A stretch of 64,000 bases of DNA from positions 372,001 to 436,000 of the forward strand of contig JAPDRO010000006.1 in the NCBI GenBank assembly GCA_030247885.1, written 5' to 3'. The notes beneath the pieces were generated by a model, which made no database searches, had not been told where the DNA came from, and worked only from the letters and a program-made list of their open reading frames with translations. This document shows positions 1 through 12,090 of the stretch, piece by piece; positions within the stretch are counted from its first letter, which is position 1, and every line of letters starts with the position of its first letter. The DNA comes from Taxawa tesnikishii (nom. ined.). Taxonomy: Eukaryota > Ascomycota > Dothideomycetes > Dothideales. The position numbers and the translations under genes are program-made.

Positions 1-280
1 AGAGCAGGGGCGACAGTTGACAGCCAGCTCGCTGAAAGCCCTGGTTGATATTCTCCAAACGTGTGTAGTTGATCGAAGTAAATATAGTGAAACACATTGG
101 GAAAGGAAGAAAAGAAACGCGGCCGTGTGAAAGTGTTGAACGCAAGACTTGGTATGCAACGCACGGCATGATGTGTGTGCTTTTCACCGTGAGATTTCAT
201 GGCCAAGGCCCACATCTGAACACGTACAAAGCACAACCGTTGTCTTTACACATACCTGAATCAAGACGGTTGGCCTTCTC

Positions 281-1439
281 ATGAGCTTGAGACTGATTTC
301 TGTTACGATGGCGGCGAGCAAGCTAACAAACCATTGGCTTTCGACAGAAGAACGGAATGCAAACGAGAAAGAGGTTGGCGAAGATGCTTCCACGTCGCGA
401 TCAGAAATGGTCCCAAAATCATCCAAGAGCGATGTCGGCACGCCCCTTCTGGAACGTAAGCTGCATAAGATTGGCTCTGCTTCAACGGGTTCGAAGAATC
501 CGAAGAAAGGAGAGCTCGAGAGCGGCGGTGACTCAAAGCACGCCAAGGTAAACGAAACTAACGACATGCTCGCCGCGAAGCAGTTGCAGGAAGAGCTCCA
601 TCAGAGTACAGAAATGCAAGGTACGAGAAGTCAAACCGGCGTCGGCAGGGGTATAGAGAAAGGGAAGGACGTGTGTACCAGAACCAAAGAAGACTCAGCC
701 GAGGTGGAGCGTCAAGCTACCAGAGATATTAGGGCTATATCAATAGCGGACAATGACCCGGAGCCACCGGCTGATACGGAGAAAGCACCGGCTGTGAAGC
801 GGAAACGTGTCGAAAACTTGCCTGCTACAGGAGAGCGGAGTCCAAAGAAGAGGAGAGCCGACCCCGGTGCTATCACAACAGAAGCGGGTGAGCCGGGAAT
901 TAGGTGGACGGGACCAGAGATTCGCCGCAAGTGCAGTTCAGCAGAGAGAAAGGAGTACTTAGCCCGCTTGCAGGAAGCCAAAACGGAAAGGCCAGGCCAT
1001 GGTGACAGAGCCGCGAGTTATACAGTGTCGGAAAATGGTTCGTACGACGACGAATCGAGGGATAGTGTGGAGACGACTTTTCCGTACGTGGACGGCGGTT
1101 CCCAAAGCCGCTCGAGTTCCGTGTCTTTTGCTCGAAGACGGACTTCGGTAGATCAGAGAAATGACCCATCTTCTAATTACGGACTACCTGCGAAACAGCG
1201 GTCCGCGGCACACAAAAGGGTACCAGGATTGGTATGAAGGACGTAAAAGGAGTGCGAATCCGGACCGGGTGGCCACGTATGAAGATGTGTGCCATCAACT
1301 CAGAGCCACGGAGGAAATGTTTGACAACCCAGATGAAGAACATGAGAGAGCTTTCTGCGTGTTCGAGGACAAGTCAAGAAACGGAGAGGCAGGAGAAACA
1401 CTGACGGACTTTGAGCCAAGCGGCTCCGAGAAAAGATGA
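281..1439 (+). CDS. Disordered, NLS-bearing nuclear protein of unknown function
   Basis: I do not recognise a family. The protein is about 385 aa, very rich in charged residues, Ser and Thr, with no membrane segment. A basic stretch near residues 170-195 (KRKRV ... SPKKRRA) looks like a bipartite nuclear localisation signal. The C-terminal part (GYQDWYEGRKR onwards) lies one frame over from the N-terminal part; the slip falls in the A4 run at 1214-1217, and removing one A joins them in frame. The start could be the ATG at 281 or the one at 308. The reading frame may extend slightly further (to about 1.53 kb) with another slip. Codon use and the two consistent open frames argue for a real gene; function is unknown. 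Confidence 0.5.
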
Positions 1440-2025
1440 TGTCGATGCGGGAGCTGGTCTGGTTCGTGAAGCAGGGCAGTGATGCGAGAGAGAAGATCCC
1501 GGCAGCAGGACTCGGGAGGACACCACGATTGACGAGAATAATTACGGTTGTTGAACAGTCTGGGTTTTCAGAGTATCCCACGTTACGTTCTTCTTCGTTC
1601 GGTTGAGAAGGTGCCGTCAAACAAGCGTTTCCAACTTTTCGGACAAGAAGACAACGCCAGGTAGCTCCAGATTCTGATAGGATGACAGAGAACGAAGATG
1701 CAGTTGTAACAGCGAAGGTGAGAGGGAGAGGGAGGGGTGTCGGTTTGTGTTGCCTTACTTGTCTGAATGCTCGGCTCAATGTTCCTCCAGATTCGCATGG
1801 TGGCATGGAGACCCTGAAATCTATCAAGCACCTGCCGCCCTGACGCAATCGACCGAGCGACACGCACACACACACATACACACGACACAGTGACAAGGCA
1901 GCTGCCCGATCAATCTACCCTACTTTTACTCTCCCCTCTCCGACTGCCTCTACTTCTCCCACAGCGGCACTGTCATCACTCTGTTATGGACCCGATCTAA
2001 GAAAACAACAGCGCAACCGCCGATT
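1440..2025. other. Intergenic, 5' region of the TLC-domain gene
   Basis: No convincing coding signal. It holds a CA-rich stretch around 1861-1886 and a pyrimidine-rich stretch at about 1915-1975 shortly before the start at 2026, which is usual for fungal promoters and 5' leaders. Confidence 0.4.
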
Positions 2026-3175
2026 ATGATCGACCCGTTTCCTATACCGCCGCCCAAGTGGCTCCAAAATGCAGTCACACCACTGGCCGACCGCCTGTCG
2101 CTGCCCACGCTTCCCCTCCATATTCACGAGGTGATATTCGCAGTTGCCCTCTACCAGTTCACCAACACGACAATCTCGCCGATCCTCTCCTCATGGCTGT
2201 GTCCGCAAACATACCCCAATCTCAACAAGCGTACACGCATCAACTGGGACGTCCACGTCGTGTCGCTTTTCCAGTCCCTTCTGGTCAACACGCTCGCCTT
2301 CTATGTCATGTTCTATGACGAAGAAAGAGCCGACATGAACTGGGTTGGCAGGATCTGGGGGTACACGGGTGCCGGTGGTCTGCTGCAGGCCATGGCGTCG
2401 GGATATTTCATCTGGGACCTCATAATCACTGCCCAGCATGTTAGTATCTTTGGCCCTGGAATGCTGGCGCACGCTGTTGCAGCCACTACTGTCTTCATGC
2501 TCGGATTCGTGAGTACTAAAAAAACACGGCTCGTGGGCAAGGGATAGGCACTGACACCCAGCATCAGCGTCCGTATGTCAACTACTACGGCCCAATCTTC
2601 ATCCTCTACGAGCTGTCTTCACCTTTCCTCAATTTTCACTGGTTCCTCGACAAACTCCAGCTCACCGGCTCCAACTATCAGCTCTTCAATGGCATCATCC
2701 TGATGTCCACTTTCTTCGGCTGCAGACTCGTATGGGGTGCGCTCAACTCATACTGGGTATTCCAAGACATGTGGCAGGCCTTCCAGCACGGCCACCTTAT
2801 CGGGGACAGCGACCTTGGTCTCAGGCTGGGTCTCAACCAGCCCGCCAAACCCTTGACCACCGAAAACAGTGCCCCTGTCAGCGACATCATGCGTTTCGCT
2901 GGTGATCGTCATCTGCCCCTGTGGTTGCCATTAAGCTATTTGGCCTCTAACATAGTGCTGAACCTGCTCAACTACTACTGGTTTGGCAAGATGATTGAGA
3001 CGATCCGGAAGCGGTTCGATCCACCTTTCGGTACGAAGGGCCTGGACAAGGACACCAAGGCCAAAAAGAAGCAGAGGAGAAGCCTGAAGTCGCGCTCGCG
3101 AGAGGCGTATATGAGGACGGCACGAAGACCATGGAAGTGCAGGGACGTGAAGTTAGGAGCAGACGGAGGGGCTAG
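2026..3175 (+). CDS. TLC (TRAM/LAG1/CLN8) domain membrane protein
   Basis: About 362 aa with several hydrophobic segments spread over the length, as in TLC-domain proteins of the TLCD/TMEM56 type, which sit in ER or other internal membranes and are linked to lipid sensing or ceramide metabolism. The exons are 2026-2508 and from 2568; the intron at 2509-2567 could instead end at 2561, six bases earlier and in frame, adding two residues. In the second exon FRPYVNYYGP and FLDKLQLTGSNYQL are family-like. Near the end the A5 run at 3063-3067 appears one A short: with six As the tail reads AEEKPEVALARGVYEDGTK and stops at 3175; as written, another frame runs to 3194. It is not a ceramide synthase proper, since I see no Lag1 motif. 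Family assignment is fairly sure, substrate unknown. Confidence 0.75.
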
Positions 3176-3284
3176 CGGTGAACGCCAAGTATGAGTTTTT
3201 CGCATTCTGTCAACCTATATCGCAAACTCAATTCGAATCCTGCATGCTTCGCACCCTGCAGCTCCTCTCCTTCTCCTTCTCCCC

Positions 3285-3843
3285 TCACTGCTCCTTCCAC
3301 TTGCCCATCGCCCACTCCCTCCTCCCACCGGGCGGCTCTACGACACCCTCGAGATACTTTCCATCCTCTCCCTTGGCCCAATGCTGCAGGTAATCACGTC
3401 GCGTCATCTTGACCGATATAAAGCTAGCCTCTTTGGATTTGCCGGAACGCAGCTTGCGCGAAATCCACGAGCCTTCCTTCTTAGACGCAGCCGACAGCCC
3501 TGCGACGGGGCCGTTGCTGTTGTCAGCACCGTCGTTGAGGTCTGCGAGGTTGATGGGAACGGTGATGATGCTGTCGTCCGTAAAGCGGATTGGGAGCGTG
3601 TTTGCGCCTGCGGTGGAAAAGGTTCCACCGGCCATGATGCTGGTGTAGGGATCATGGGCATGTTTTGGCATGCTGAAGTGCGTCAGAGATTGGTCGTCAG
3701 TTGCGGGGACGGTGAAGATGAGAAAAAGGGGGGGAGATTTACGGTCGACCGGTGGCTGTGAAGCGTGAGAGGTCGGATTCAGACGTCTCGGAAGGAGCAA
3801 CTGAAGTCGTCTCGACATTGATGGGATCTTTCTTTTCCGCCAT
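3285..3843 (-). CDS. Conserved-looking small hypothetical protein
   Basis: Two exons on the minus strand (3843-3743 and 3672-3285) separated by a 70-nt GT..AG intron give a 162-aa protein starting MAEKKDPINVETTS. The middle is low in charge (GGTFSTAGANTLPIRFTDD), and the end is basic and aromatic-rich (WISRKLRSGKSKEASF, RRDYLQHW, GKWKEQ). No signal peptide, membrane span or known catalytic motif is visible. I do not recognise the family. The clean intron, the phase agreement and the evenly open second exon support a gene. The 591 bases upstream of its start lead to the 3' end of JIP5, so the two lie in tandem on the minus strand. Confidence 0.6.
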
Positions 3844-4434
3844 GGTTTGAACTTGCCGCTCGTGTATGAACAAGACAGCGAACCTTTTGTGAGAGAACGA
3901 AAAAGAAGACGAAATCTACTCCCTCTGTTGCTGTTGCGTGGTGACCATATATACTTTCGTATACCGTACCATCTAGCGTTCCTGCTTGCATAGCTCCCCC
4001 CGCGCAATGCTGTCACGCGGTCACGATGGCACCATGGAGGCAGTGCTCAAACCTACAAAGTATATACAGTGGTCTCGCCACGACTTAGCATCAGGCCACC
4101 AGCCCTGGAGCTTCTTTCTCTGTACCCTTGCCTTTTCAAAGGCGACCGTCTTGGAAATCGCGCACAGCTGAGTAGCTAGCTGTATGGGGCCACGAACGTA
4201 AAACGCCTCCCGTCCGCCGATTCGCGCAGATGCCTTGTTGCGAAGTATCAGGACCCCGCCAGACCAGCGAAAAAGAGCCAAAGAAAAATAAAAGGTAAAA
4301 AAGTCGTGACTGGCGTACGCGCTCCAAGGGGTTTTTCTAGAGCAGCAGAACAACTTTTGGTACACCTTTTCCTAATGTACAAAGCCCATCTGACGCAAAA
4401 AAGGGGTATCATTTGCACACATAATCCAATCCCA
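3844..4434. other. Intergenic between JIP5 and a small hypothetical gene
   Basis: Contains the JIP5 3' region and the promoter of the small minus-strand gene. No RNA gene, repeat or coding frame that I can support. Confidence 0.4.
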
Positions 4435-5770
4435 TCAGTCCAAGCCGGAGAAGGAAAACGAAGTCTGAGCACCGCTCTTGTCCTTGCCCTTGTTCCGCTT
4501 TCTGCGCTTCCGCCTCTTGCGGCCCTTGTCCTCATCATCACTGCTGTCGTCTCCCTCCTCGTCGCTGTCTTGGTCACTGTCACTGCCCACGGCTCTCTTT
4601 TCAGCGCCGTCAACGTAGCCGCCGTTATCCTCGTCCACCTTCTCGTGCCAGACCTTGATGACGCTGCCACCGCCGCTGATGAGCCGGCCTCCGACGTCGA
4701 AACCGAGGCTTACCACGCCCTCGACCTCGTCGTGCCGGATCTCGTCGACGACTTTGTTCATGCCCAGGCGTACGAACCTGACCCTTCCGTCTCCGAGACC
4801 CACGGCCAGAGTGCTTCCGGAGGGACCGATCCCCTCCGGCAGCAGAGCCAGCGTGTCCAAACTCTCCCCCGCCGGCTGCACGGTCCACGGTGATGCGCTC
4901 GTCTTGATCGTCCCAAACGCCCCTTTCCCACAGCGTCAGGACGCCGTTTCCTCCGCCAACGATTACTTTCTCGCCTTTGGAGCTGCTGTTTTTGCGCGCC
5001 GAGAGTCCGGAGATGAAGAGGGAAGAGAGGAGGATTTCTTCCTGGTCTTCGCTGCGCACCAGGACACCGCGCCGCAGATCCGTCACGGAGAGCGTGGTGC
5101 CTCCCGTGCTGACCCATTGCTTGCTGTAACCCGAAGTGCTGGTATCCGAAGGCGGCAAAGGCGTGAGAGACGAGATGTAGTCCGCGTGCGGGTGATGCGT
5201 CTGTTGCGGTTTTGTGGATGCGAACGAGGTGTTCTCCGTCTTGGTGGGAACGCGCAGGTCGTAGAGATGCAGGGCGGAAGAATCGGTCGCCAGTAGGAGA
5301 GTTTGCGGGCTCAGAGGGTGCAGGAGGGACGGCGCATCGATGTCATCGGTAGCTCTGTTTGCGGTGTCAAATGTCCGATCTACGCGCGCGATCTAGGACG
5401 CAACGTACGGGTCCAACGGCACGGCGACCTTGCCGACTACCTTTCCCGTCTCGGTGTCTGCCAGCTTGACGATGCCATCCGTGCCTGCGCTGAGGAGAGC
5501 TCGGCCGTCCAAGGTGTAGGCCAAGCTCCTGCAGCTGCCTTTGTGCCGGCGCGTCCTCCACTCCGTGTCTATGACTCCGCGTCCATCCGCTGAAGCAGTA
5601 GCGGCGGCATCACCGTCTTCACTGCTCACGTCCGAACCAGGGACAGGCGGCAGGCGCAGAGTCGCAACATGGCCGGAAGAAAGACCAACGGCGAGGAGCG
5701 GTTGTTCGGGGTGGAGAGCCTGGGCGAACAGATCCGAGGACAGCGGGAGAGTGCTGACCGTGTCGAACAT
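4435..5770 (-). CDS. JIP5: WD40 repeat protein JIP5 (WDR55 family)
   Basis: JIP5/WDR55 proteins are nucleolar WD40 propellers needed for large-subunit ribosome biogenesis and rRNA processing. The start ([20 protein letters not shown]) is the family's characteristic N-terminus, followed by blade motifs such as [36 protein letters not shown] and [15 protein letters not shown], and a C-terminal acidic then Arg/Lys-rich tail typical of nucleolar proteins. The exons are 5770-5409 and 5354-4435; the intron is 54 nt, contains a stop and splits a Pro codon. The frame breaks at the C5 run at 4866-4870 (one base too many on this strand's G run); with four, [17 protein letters not shown] joins smoothly. 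The product is then 426 aa, normal for the family. It is divergent from the GH36 gene. Confidence 0.9.
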
Positions 5771-6356
5771 TGGACGAGCAATGGCAGGAAACGGCGCCGG
5801 ATATGTTTCGCTCGCGAGAGAAGAGAAGTGAAGAAACGTCGGTTAGTTAATCGATTAAGGGAATTTCGGAAAACGTTTTACCGGAGACGGTTAATAACGA
5901 GATGACTTGGGCGTTGGTGCCGGCGGGGAGGGTGGAGCATTGATTGGGGTTGACGCTGTGCCAAAGCTTCGCTGGTTCCTGCATGGCCCGCCCAGCTTCC
6001 CAGCGTCCCAGCTTCCCAGCTTCCCCTCGGCTTGGTCTATTTGGGCGCGGACTCGGTTGACGACGACATTGTTCAGGCAGTAATTGCTCTGGATTGGTAG
6101 ACTAACGTCGTCAATGGCTCTGACGGCTACGTAGCGGCATATCGCTCGCATGTGACATCCCCGTAGCATTCGACCCCTTCCCGCTTCCAGAACACGCTTG
6201 TAAGACGTCGTGGCTCCTTCCCTGACCCCAGCCCGTTGCTTGGTTTGCACGTCGTTAGTCCGTTGTTTCTCCCCCATGTCTCGACCAAAAGGAAAGCAGA
6301 AGGGCATCTCGTTTGGCTATTGCGACCTGCGTACGGGTCAGCGAGTCTACCCGGCA
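5771..6356. promoter_or_regulatory. Divergent intergenic region JIP5 / GH36 gene
   Basis: The 586 bases between two divergent starts must hold both promoters. I see no TATA box worth naming. A short direct repeat lies at 5991-6026. In-frame ATGs at 6210 and 6276 could extend the GH36 gene upstream. Confidence 0.35.
5991..6026. repeat. Short tandem repeat (CCCAGCTTC-like unit)
   Basis: About four imperfect copies of a CCCAGCTTC-type unit in a row, in the intergenic region between JIP5 and the GH36 gene. Confidence 0.7.
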
Positions 6357-9170
6357 ATGGCTGACGTGCTCCCCGAACAGTTGCCTCCGGCCCAAACCAT
6401 CTATCCCATCAACGACGACGGCAGCATGTTTGCTCAAGTCACTTGCACGCCACCGCTTGGCCAGGCTACTGTCGTCAGTAAAGGTCAAAGCTCGGTATGA
6501 CGATGAACGGTTGCGATTGGCCTTCTGGAACGGGAGCTCACCGGCGACAGGTCACCTTCAGCGTTCTGCTTGAAACGAACGCCGCGTCATTAGGTAGGCT
6601 ATGTCAATCACAAAAGTGAGCGTGTGCATGACTGATATAGTGGAGCGGACGAGAGAGACATCCGCATCGCCCTTTGGCACAACCACAGCGGACACGATGA
6701 CTGGGCGGAGCTTCCATTGAAGCCATCGGATGAGTTCAAGGACGTAGTATGCATCTCCATAATCCCCAAGCCCCAGTCTAATATCACGGTCATGCTGAAA
6801 ACCCTCAGCTCCACATAAAATCCACAAAGCAACTAACCCGCCGCTGGTACACCGCGTCGCTGTCCACCCCGACCAACCACTCCGATCCCGTATCCTTCAC
6901 CGTCAAGTTCCAAGTCGGCTCCGACTCAGGCTGGAAATGGGTGCGCGACCAGACCGGCATCGCCGACGGACAACTGCACTACCAGCGCGCCCAGCTGGAC
7001 GACGGCTTCTCCACCTTCTTCCCACACGCCAGCCCTGGCCTGAGAGTCAAGTCCGAACGGCCCGATACCTCCGATACCCTGCTCTGGTCGGTTTCTGCGC
7101 CCGTCAAAGCCGCTTCGGGGAAGGATTCGGGGTACGGCAAACACAGCCTCGGCGCCCCTGCCGACTTCACGAGATGGTTCTCGCTCGTGCGGTTGTGGAG
7201 TCCTTGGCTTGCTCCGCGCCAGGGCAAGGGAAAGTTCCATGTGGACAAGGATGCTGTGCTGGCTGCTTTCCTCCGGAATGATGGGCTGCATGTCGTTTGC
7301 TTGGCCATTAGTGGCGTTCATGATGTTTTGACGGTTTTGACGCACGATGGCGAGGGGAGTGTGATCGTCCAAGGCCGCAACGACTTGGAGGAGGAAGGGA
7401 CCAGTCGTGTGGCTGTAGCTGTGGGAACCTCGTTTGAAGTAGCGAATGCAGCGGTCATGTACTTCGCGCGTAGGGTCGTCGGCGGTTATGAGGTATCGAC
7501 GGGGAGCTGAAGGCCGAAGAGGAGGCGTTCGCGACGAAGAAAGACGAGATGCATGCCGAATGGCTGGAGGAATGGTACGATGGCCTGACGTACTGCACCT
7601 GGAACGGATTGGGCCAGGACCTGACCGAGCAGAAGATCTTCGATGCCTTGGATTCGCTGAAGAAGGAGGGTATCGTGATAAGCAATCTGATCATCGACGA
7701 CAACTGGCAGTCTCTGTCGGACGGTGCGACGCAGTTCGAAAAGGGCTGGATGGAGTTTGATGCGAACAAGGCCGGCTTTCCGCGCGGTCTTGCAGCCACC
7801 GTCAGGGAGATTCGGGTTAAACACCCCAACGTCGGGCACATCGCTGTGTGGCACGCCATTCTGGGCTACTGGGGCGGAATCTCGCCTGACGGGAAGATTG
7901 CACAGAATTACAAAACCATCACCGTCGAGAAGGAGAAGGGTGTCGCCGAAGGAACCATGCTTGTCGTCGACGCATCCGACGCTCAGCGCATGTATGAAGA
8001 TTTCTACCACTTCCTGAAACAGGCCGGCATCACCGCAGTGAAAACGGACGCGCAGTTCTTCCTCGACATGCTCGAGCACGCTCCGGACCGCCGCAGCCTC
8101 ATAACCACGTACCAGGACGCCTGGACGCTCGCGCACCTGCGTCATTTTGCCTCGCGCGCAATATCCTGCATGTCGCAATCCCCACAGATCCTGTTCCACT
8201 CGCAACTGCCGACCAACAAACCGCGTGTCCTGGTGCGCAACTCAGATGACTTCTTCCCGGAGATCCCGGCATCTCACACATGGCATGTATTTTGCAACGC
8301 ACACAATGCCCTCTTGACACGGTACCTCAATGTTCTGCCAGATTGGGACATGTTCCAGACGTCGCACGAATGGGCGGGTTTCCACGCCGCCGCGCGCTGC
8401 GTGAGCGGCGGTCCCATCTACTTCACCGATTACCCCGGCAAGCACGATTTCGCGCTGATCCAAGCCATGACGGCGAAGACGCCGAGGGGAGGACCGTGAT
8501 CCTGCGCCCGCACAGGATCGGTAAGAGTCTGAACGCGTACGCGGGCTACGAGGAGCAAGTCCTGCTCAAGGTCGGCACGTACGTCGGCTTCTCGAGGACG
8601 GGAGCCAGTATCCTGGGAGTCTTTAACTGCTGCTCCAGACCGTTGGGCGAGCTCGTGAGGTTGGAGGACTTTGCGGGCACGGAAGAAGGCGAGTACGTCG
8701 TCAGATCTTTCGGGGGCGAACTCAGCCCGGTGATGAAGAGGGGCGACAAAGCGGCGTTCGTGGGCGTTGACGTGGCCGTTCAGGGTTGGGAGATCCTCAC
8801 CGCCCACCCGGTCAAGGAGTTCGAGCTGAAGAAGAGCGGAAGCATCGGGTTTTCGAATCTGGGCTTGCTGGGGAAGATGACGGGCGCCGCGGCAGTGGTG
8901 AACAGTGATGTTTATGTCGAAGATAGCGGCCGCTTGCGGATCTGGACGAGCTTGAAGGCTCTGGGCGTTCTGGGCGTCTTCCTGTCAGGTCTTCCCAAGA
9001 GATCGATAGACAACGACCTCATGGTGTTGATCTTTGGCAAGCCAGTCCCGAGGGAGTGCGTAAAGGCGGCCGGACATGTGCTGGAGGTGGACGTGGAGAG
9101 GGCCTGGATAGAAGGGGGCCATCAAGCGGGATGGAGCAACGAGGTGACGGTCGAGATATTCGTTTCGTAG
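6357..9170 (+). CDS. GH36 Sip1-type alpha-galactosidase / raffinose synthase homologue
   Basis: Family GH36 'seed imbibition' proteins act on alpha-galactosides (alpha-galactosidase or galactosyl transfer). The gene has four exons: 6357-6494, 6551-6593, 6646-6746 and 6830-9170. The small exons join as TPPLGQATVVSKG, FSVLLETNAAS, DERDIRIALWHN and RRWYTASLSTP, the usual N-terminal beta-sandwich of fungal homologues. The TIM-barrel part carries WYDGLTYCTWNGLG, LIIDDNWQSL, KTDAQFFLD (Asp codon 8047-8049, the expected nucleophile) and NSDDFFPEIP (expected acid/base region). Two slips break the frame: one base missing near 7492-7496 and one missing in the G4 run at 8486-8489. Corrected length is 874 aa, normal for the family. 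No signal peptide is seen, so it is probably intracellular. Whether it hydrolyses or transfers cannot be told from sequence. Starts at 6276 or 6210 are possible but have poorer context. Confidence 0.85.
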
Positions 9171-9515
9171 ATAGAACTACACCTTACGATAGTAGCTTGT
9201 CTTGATCCTGGCCGAGCTCAGGGAAACGGATTTATTGCTTCCCTCTGGTGGGGATTTACATTGACCATTTACATACTCACACAATGTTTGTCATCGCCAG
9301 CAGGCAATCGGCCAAATCTACGTTATACGCATACACCATCGGAAGCATTGCGGTTAGCGACTTCAAGTGTCACCTGTCTCTTCTCAACACGAGATGTGCC
9401 ATTCACTCCTGTTTTGGATACACCACTTTTCTGGTTGCAGAATGAGCTACGGAAACCGTGACTGTGAAGAACCAACCTTGCACCACTGCACATGAGCAGC
9501 TGGTGCTTTTCAACG
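9171..9515. other. Convergent 3' intergenic region
   Basis: 345 bases between two genes that end towards each other. Nothing beyond 3' untranslated sequence is visible. Confidence 0.4.
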
Positions 9516-10542
9516 TCAACGAGTTGGCGGCACCGGCCTTTGCGCCTTGTCGACCGGCCCTCTCTGCACGCGATTCAACCCCTTTAAAGCTGGTGCCCGG
9601 GGCACAGCTGCGGAAGGTGAGGGTAACCTCTGTCCGGCGACCTCTCCAGCGCGCTTCGCCGACCACTCGTCAACTTTGTTTAATACCATATCCCATATCC
9701 CAGGCGCGCGACTCCTTCTCTGGCCATGTAGTCCAGGCTTGATGTACAGATGGCCATAGAACGTGTTCAAAAATATTCTTTGCCACCACTTGATCTCTTT
9801 CCCCTCGTTTCTTTTTGGTACGTGTTCGAAGTTGGCAAGGCGCTTCCAACTCCCTGGCAGCCTCCGCAGCTCAGACACCATTATAGTTCTTCTTTTCGGC
9901 CACGGCATCAAGCGCACTAGGGTGAGTTCCAGTCGAGTATCCGGGGGCATTCTTTTGACGAATTGCATAGGTCCATCCTTGGTCCGACGAGCGTAACCAG
10001 GAAGCTGAATCTTGATACTGTTGACAAAAGGTGCTGTCATGAAGGCCACAAGGGTCATTGGGATTGCTCCGCCGACGATGACTGCAACGTCAGCCTTGGT
10101 GCCAGCTCAATATATGAGGATTTCCCTCACCGACAGGAACCATCCATGCTGGGCTATCGGGGTTGTAGTATACGGCTGGCGCAATTGCAATACAACTGAA
10201 AATGAAGAAGCCTATGGTGGACACTTTTCCCGTGCCTACGAGAGCGGTCCCCGCAGGGCCATAATCGAAGATGTTGAGGCTCTCCGGCCATGCGTTCACT
10301 GTGCTGTTCATTAGGCGTTTCTTTCCTTTCAACGGAGGCATCGGAGGCCCACACATACAAGGTTTGGCAGCTGAACTAGCCGGAGCAGTTAGAGGCTTTT
10401 GCGAAGCATGGCGGAGGACCTGCTTGATGACATTGCAGCTCCGGCCCGTCTGTGCAAGGGGTGAACGAGCAGCTCGCAAAGGTATGGACGCCCAAAGAGG
10501 GGTCCGAAGAGCAGCGGGTCTCAGGGATCTTGACAGTAGCAT
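9516..10542 (-). CDS. TMEM70/TMEM186/TMEM223-like mitochondrial membrane protein
   Basis: Two exons (10542-10131 and 10081-9516) around a 49-nt intron give about 325 aa. The N-terminus (MLLSRSLRPAALRTPLW) is rich in Arg, Ser and Leu without acids, like a mitochondrial presequence. FDYGPAGTALVGTGK leads into a hydrophobic segment (ISTIGFFIFSCIAIAPAVYY-like), and VGGAIPMTLVAFMTAPFVNS makes a second one: the hairpin of two membrane spans typical of this family, whose members help assemble respiratory complexes. A 55-nt stretch at 10358-10304 looks exactly like an intron (GTATGT, CTAATG, AACAG) but its removal breaks the frame, so either it is not an intron or another base slip is present. Assignment rests on topology and motif resemblance. 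Confidence 0.65.
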
Positions 10543-10824
10543 GACATTGTCATCGGCCCTCTGTATCTTGAGAGTGAAGTGAAGTACGAGACAGCATTCA
10601 GCCTGTCTCACGGGAACTTCGGCCGACGATCCGAAGAATCTGGGGAAGCCGCAGACCCCTGCGTTCGCTCGGCATCAGCGCCGATCTTTAACAGGCCAGA
10701 GTAACATTGACTGTTCTATACCACTGGTTACTCTATATACGTGTGGGCCGAAGTCAGAAATCCGCGCAAACCAGCATGTTTTTATAAACAGATCGGCTTC
10801 CTCCCCAAGTCCGTATCTCCCGAG
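10543..10824. promoter_or_regulatory. Shared divergent promoter, TMEM70-like / glutaminyl cyclase-like
   Basis: 282 bases separate two divergent start codons. A TATATA-type sequence lies at about 10732-10739, on the side of the plus-strand gene. Confidence 0.35.
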
Positions 10825-12090
10825 ATGCGCTTCTCACGTTCCCTAGTCCTGCTAGGGCTGCTTTCGAGAGGACTCACATACACCAAACTCTCAGACGAAT
10901 CGCTGCGCAGCTTATCGGACCCTGGCGACGACTTCAACATCAAGACTGGTGCTTTGTTGGCCCCTATCCTACAGACTCGTGTTCCTGGCACACCCGGATC
11001 TACAGCCGTGCTCACGCACTTTGTCGACTTCTTCCAACAGTCACTGCCCAAGTGGAATCTTACCTTCCAGAACTCGACATCCAAGACACCCTTGTCCGCA
11101 ACAAATGAAGTACCTTTTGTCAACCTCATAGCCACCCGAGATCCACCATGGGCTACGCCAGGTGAGGTTGGCCGGCTCGCGCTTGTGGCACACTACGACA
11201 GTAAGGTTGAGCCCAAGGGCTTCATCGGAGCAACTGACAGCGCTGCGCCGTGTGCCATGATCATGCACGCTGCTAGGAGTATAGATGAAGCTCTGACGAA
11301 AAAGTGGGCTGCTATGGAAGCCGAAGGGGTGGGATCAGACGGGTTTGATGGAGTGGAAGACCACACTGGCGTTCAAGTACTGCTGTTGGATGGAGAAGAG
11401 GCTTTCCAGACATGGACACACACGGACTCCATCTACGGTGCAAGGTATACAATAATGGGTGCTGAGCTCCACCGAGTTTGCAAGCTAATCTGAAATCAGG
11501 TCTCTCGCTGAAGAATGGGAACAGACCATGCATCCGGCTGTATCAACATATCGTACGCCATTGGATTCTATCGAACTCTTCCTACTCCTGGATCTGCTAG
11601 GATCCGCCAACCCAACAGTCCCGTCGTACTTCAAGACTACGCACTGGGCTTATCAGCGCATGGCGGAGATTGAATCACGACTTCGATCGTTGAAGCAGTT
11701 CAGATCCTCCCCACTCATCCTTCTAAAATGTCGCCATCAAGTGCGGAAAGGCGCAAAGAAACACCGTTTCTTCATGAAGCAAACAAGCACGACAACGATC
11801 GGTGGATGGGCGGGTTGATAGAGGACGATCACCTACCATTCATGCACCGAGGCGTCGAGATTCTGCATATGATCCCTGCTCCATTCCCGCACGTATGGCA
11901 TACCATAGACGATGACGGTGAACACCTCGACATCGATACCGTGCGAGACTGGGCGAAGCTTGTGACTGCTTTCACGGCGGAGTGGATGGACCTGGATGGC
12001 TTCTTCGATACTCAGTCGTCTCCATCTTCCAAGCCATCTCATCAGAAGAAAACTGGAGGTCATGTGGACATAGACAGGACTGAGCTGTGA
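10825..12090 (+). CDS. Secreted glutaminyl-peptide cyclotransferase-like protein (M28 fold)
   Basis: Glutaminyl cyclases convert N-terminal Gln to pyroglutamate; fungal members are secretory or ER-lumenal and have the zinc-peptidase M28 fold. MRFSRSLVLLGLLSRGLTYT looks like a signal peptide. Zinc-site segments are present in order: GATDSAAP (Asp ligand), LLLDGEEAF (Glu pair) and IEDDHLPF (His ligand). The exons are 10825-11444 and 11500-12090, with a 55-nt intron bearing a CTAAT branch-like site. In the second exon the C4 run at 11709-11712 appears one C short; with five Cs, FRSSPTHPSK continues smoothly into the zinc-binding end. Corrected length is 403 aa, as expected. It could also be read as a plain M28 aminopeptidase relative, but the DGEEAF and EDDH motifs favour the cyclase branch. 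Confidence 0.85.

Noticed and set aside
3176-3194. TLC protein ending at 3194 instead of 3175
   Set aside because: That end needs the frame after the short A run; the alternative frame gives an acidic then basic tail that reads as a native C-terminus.
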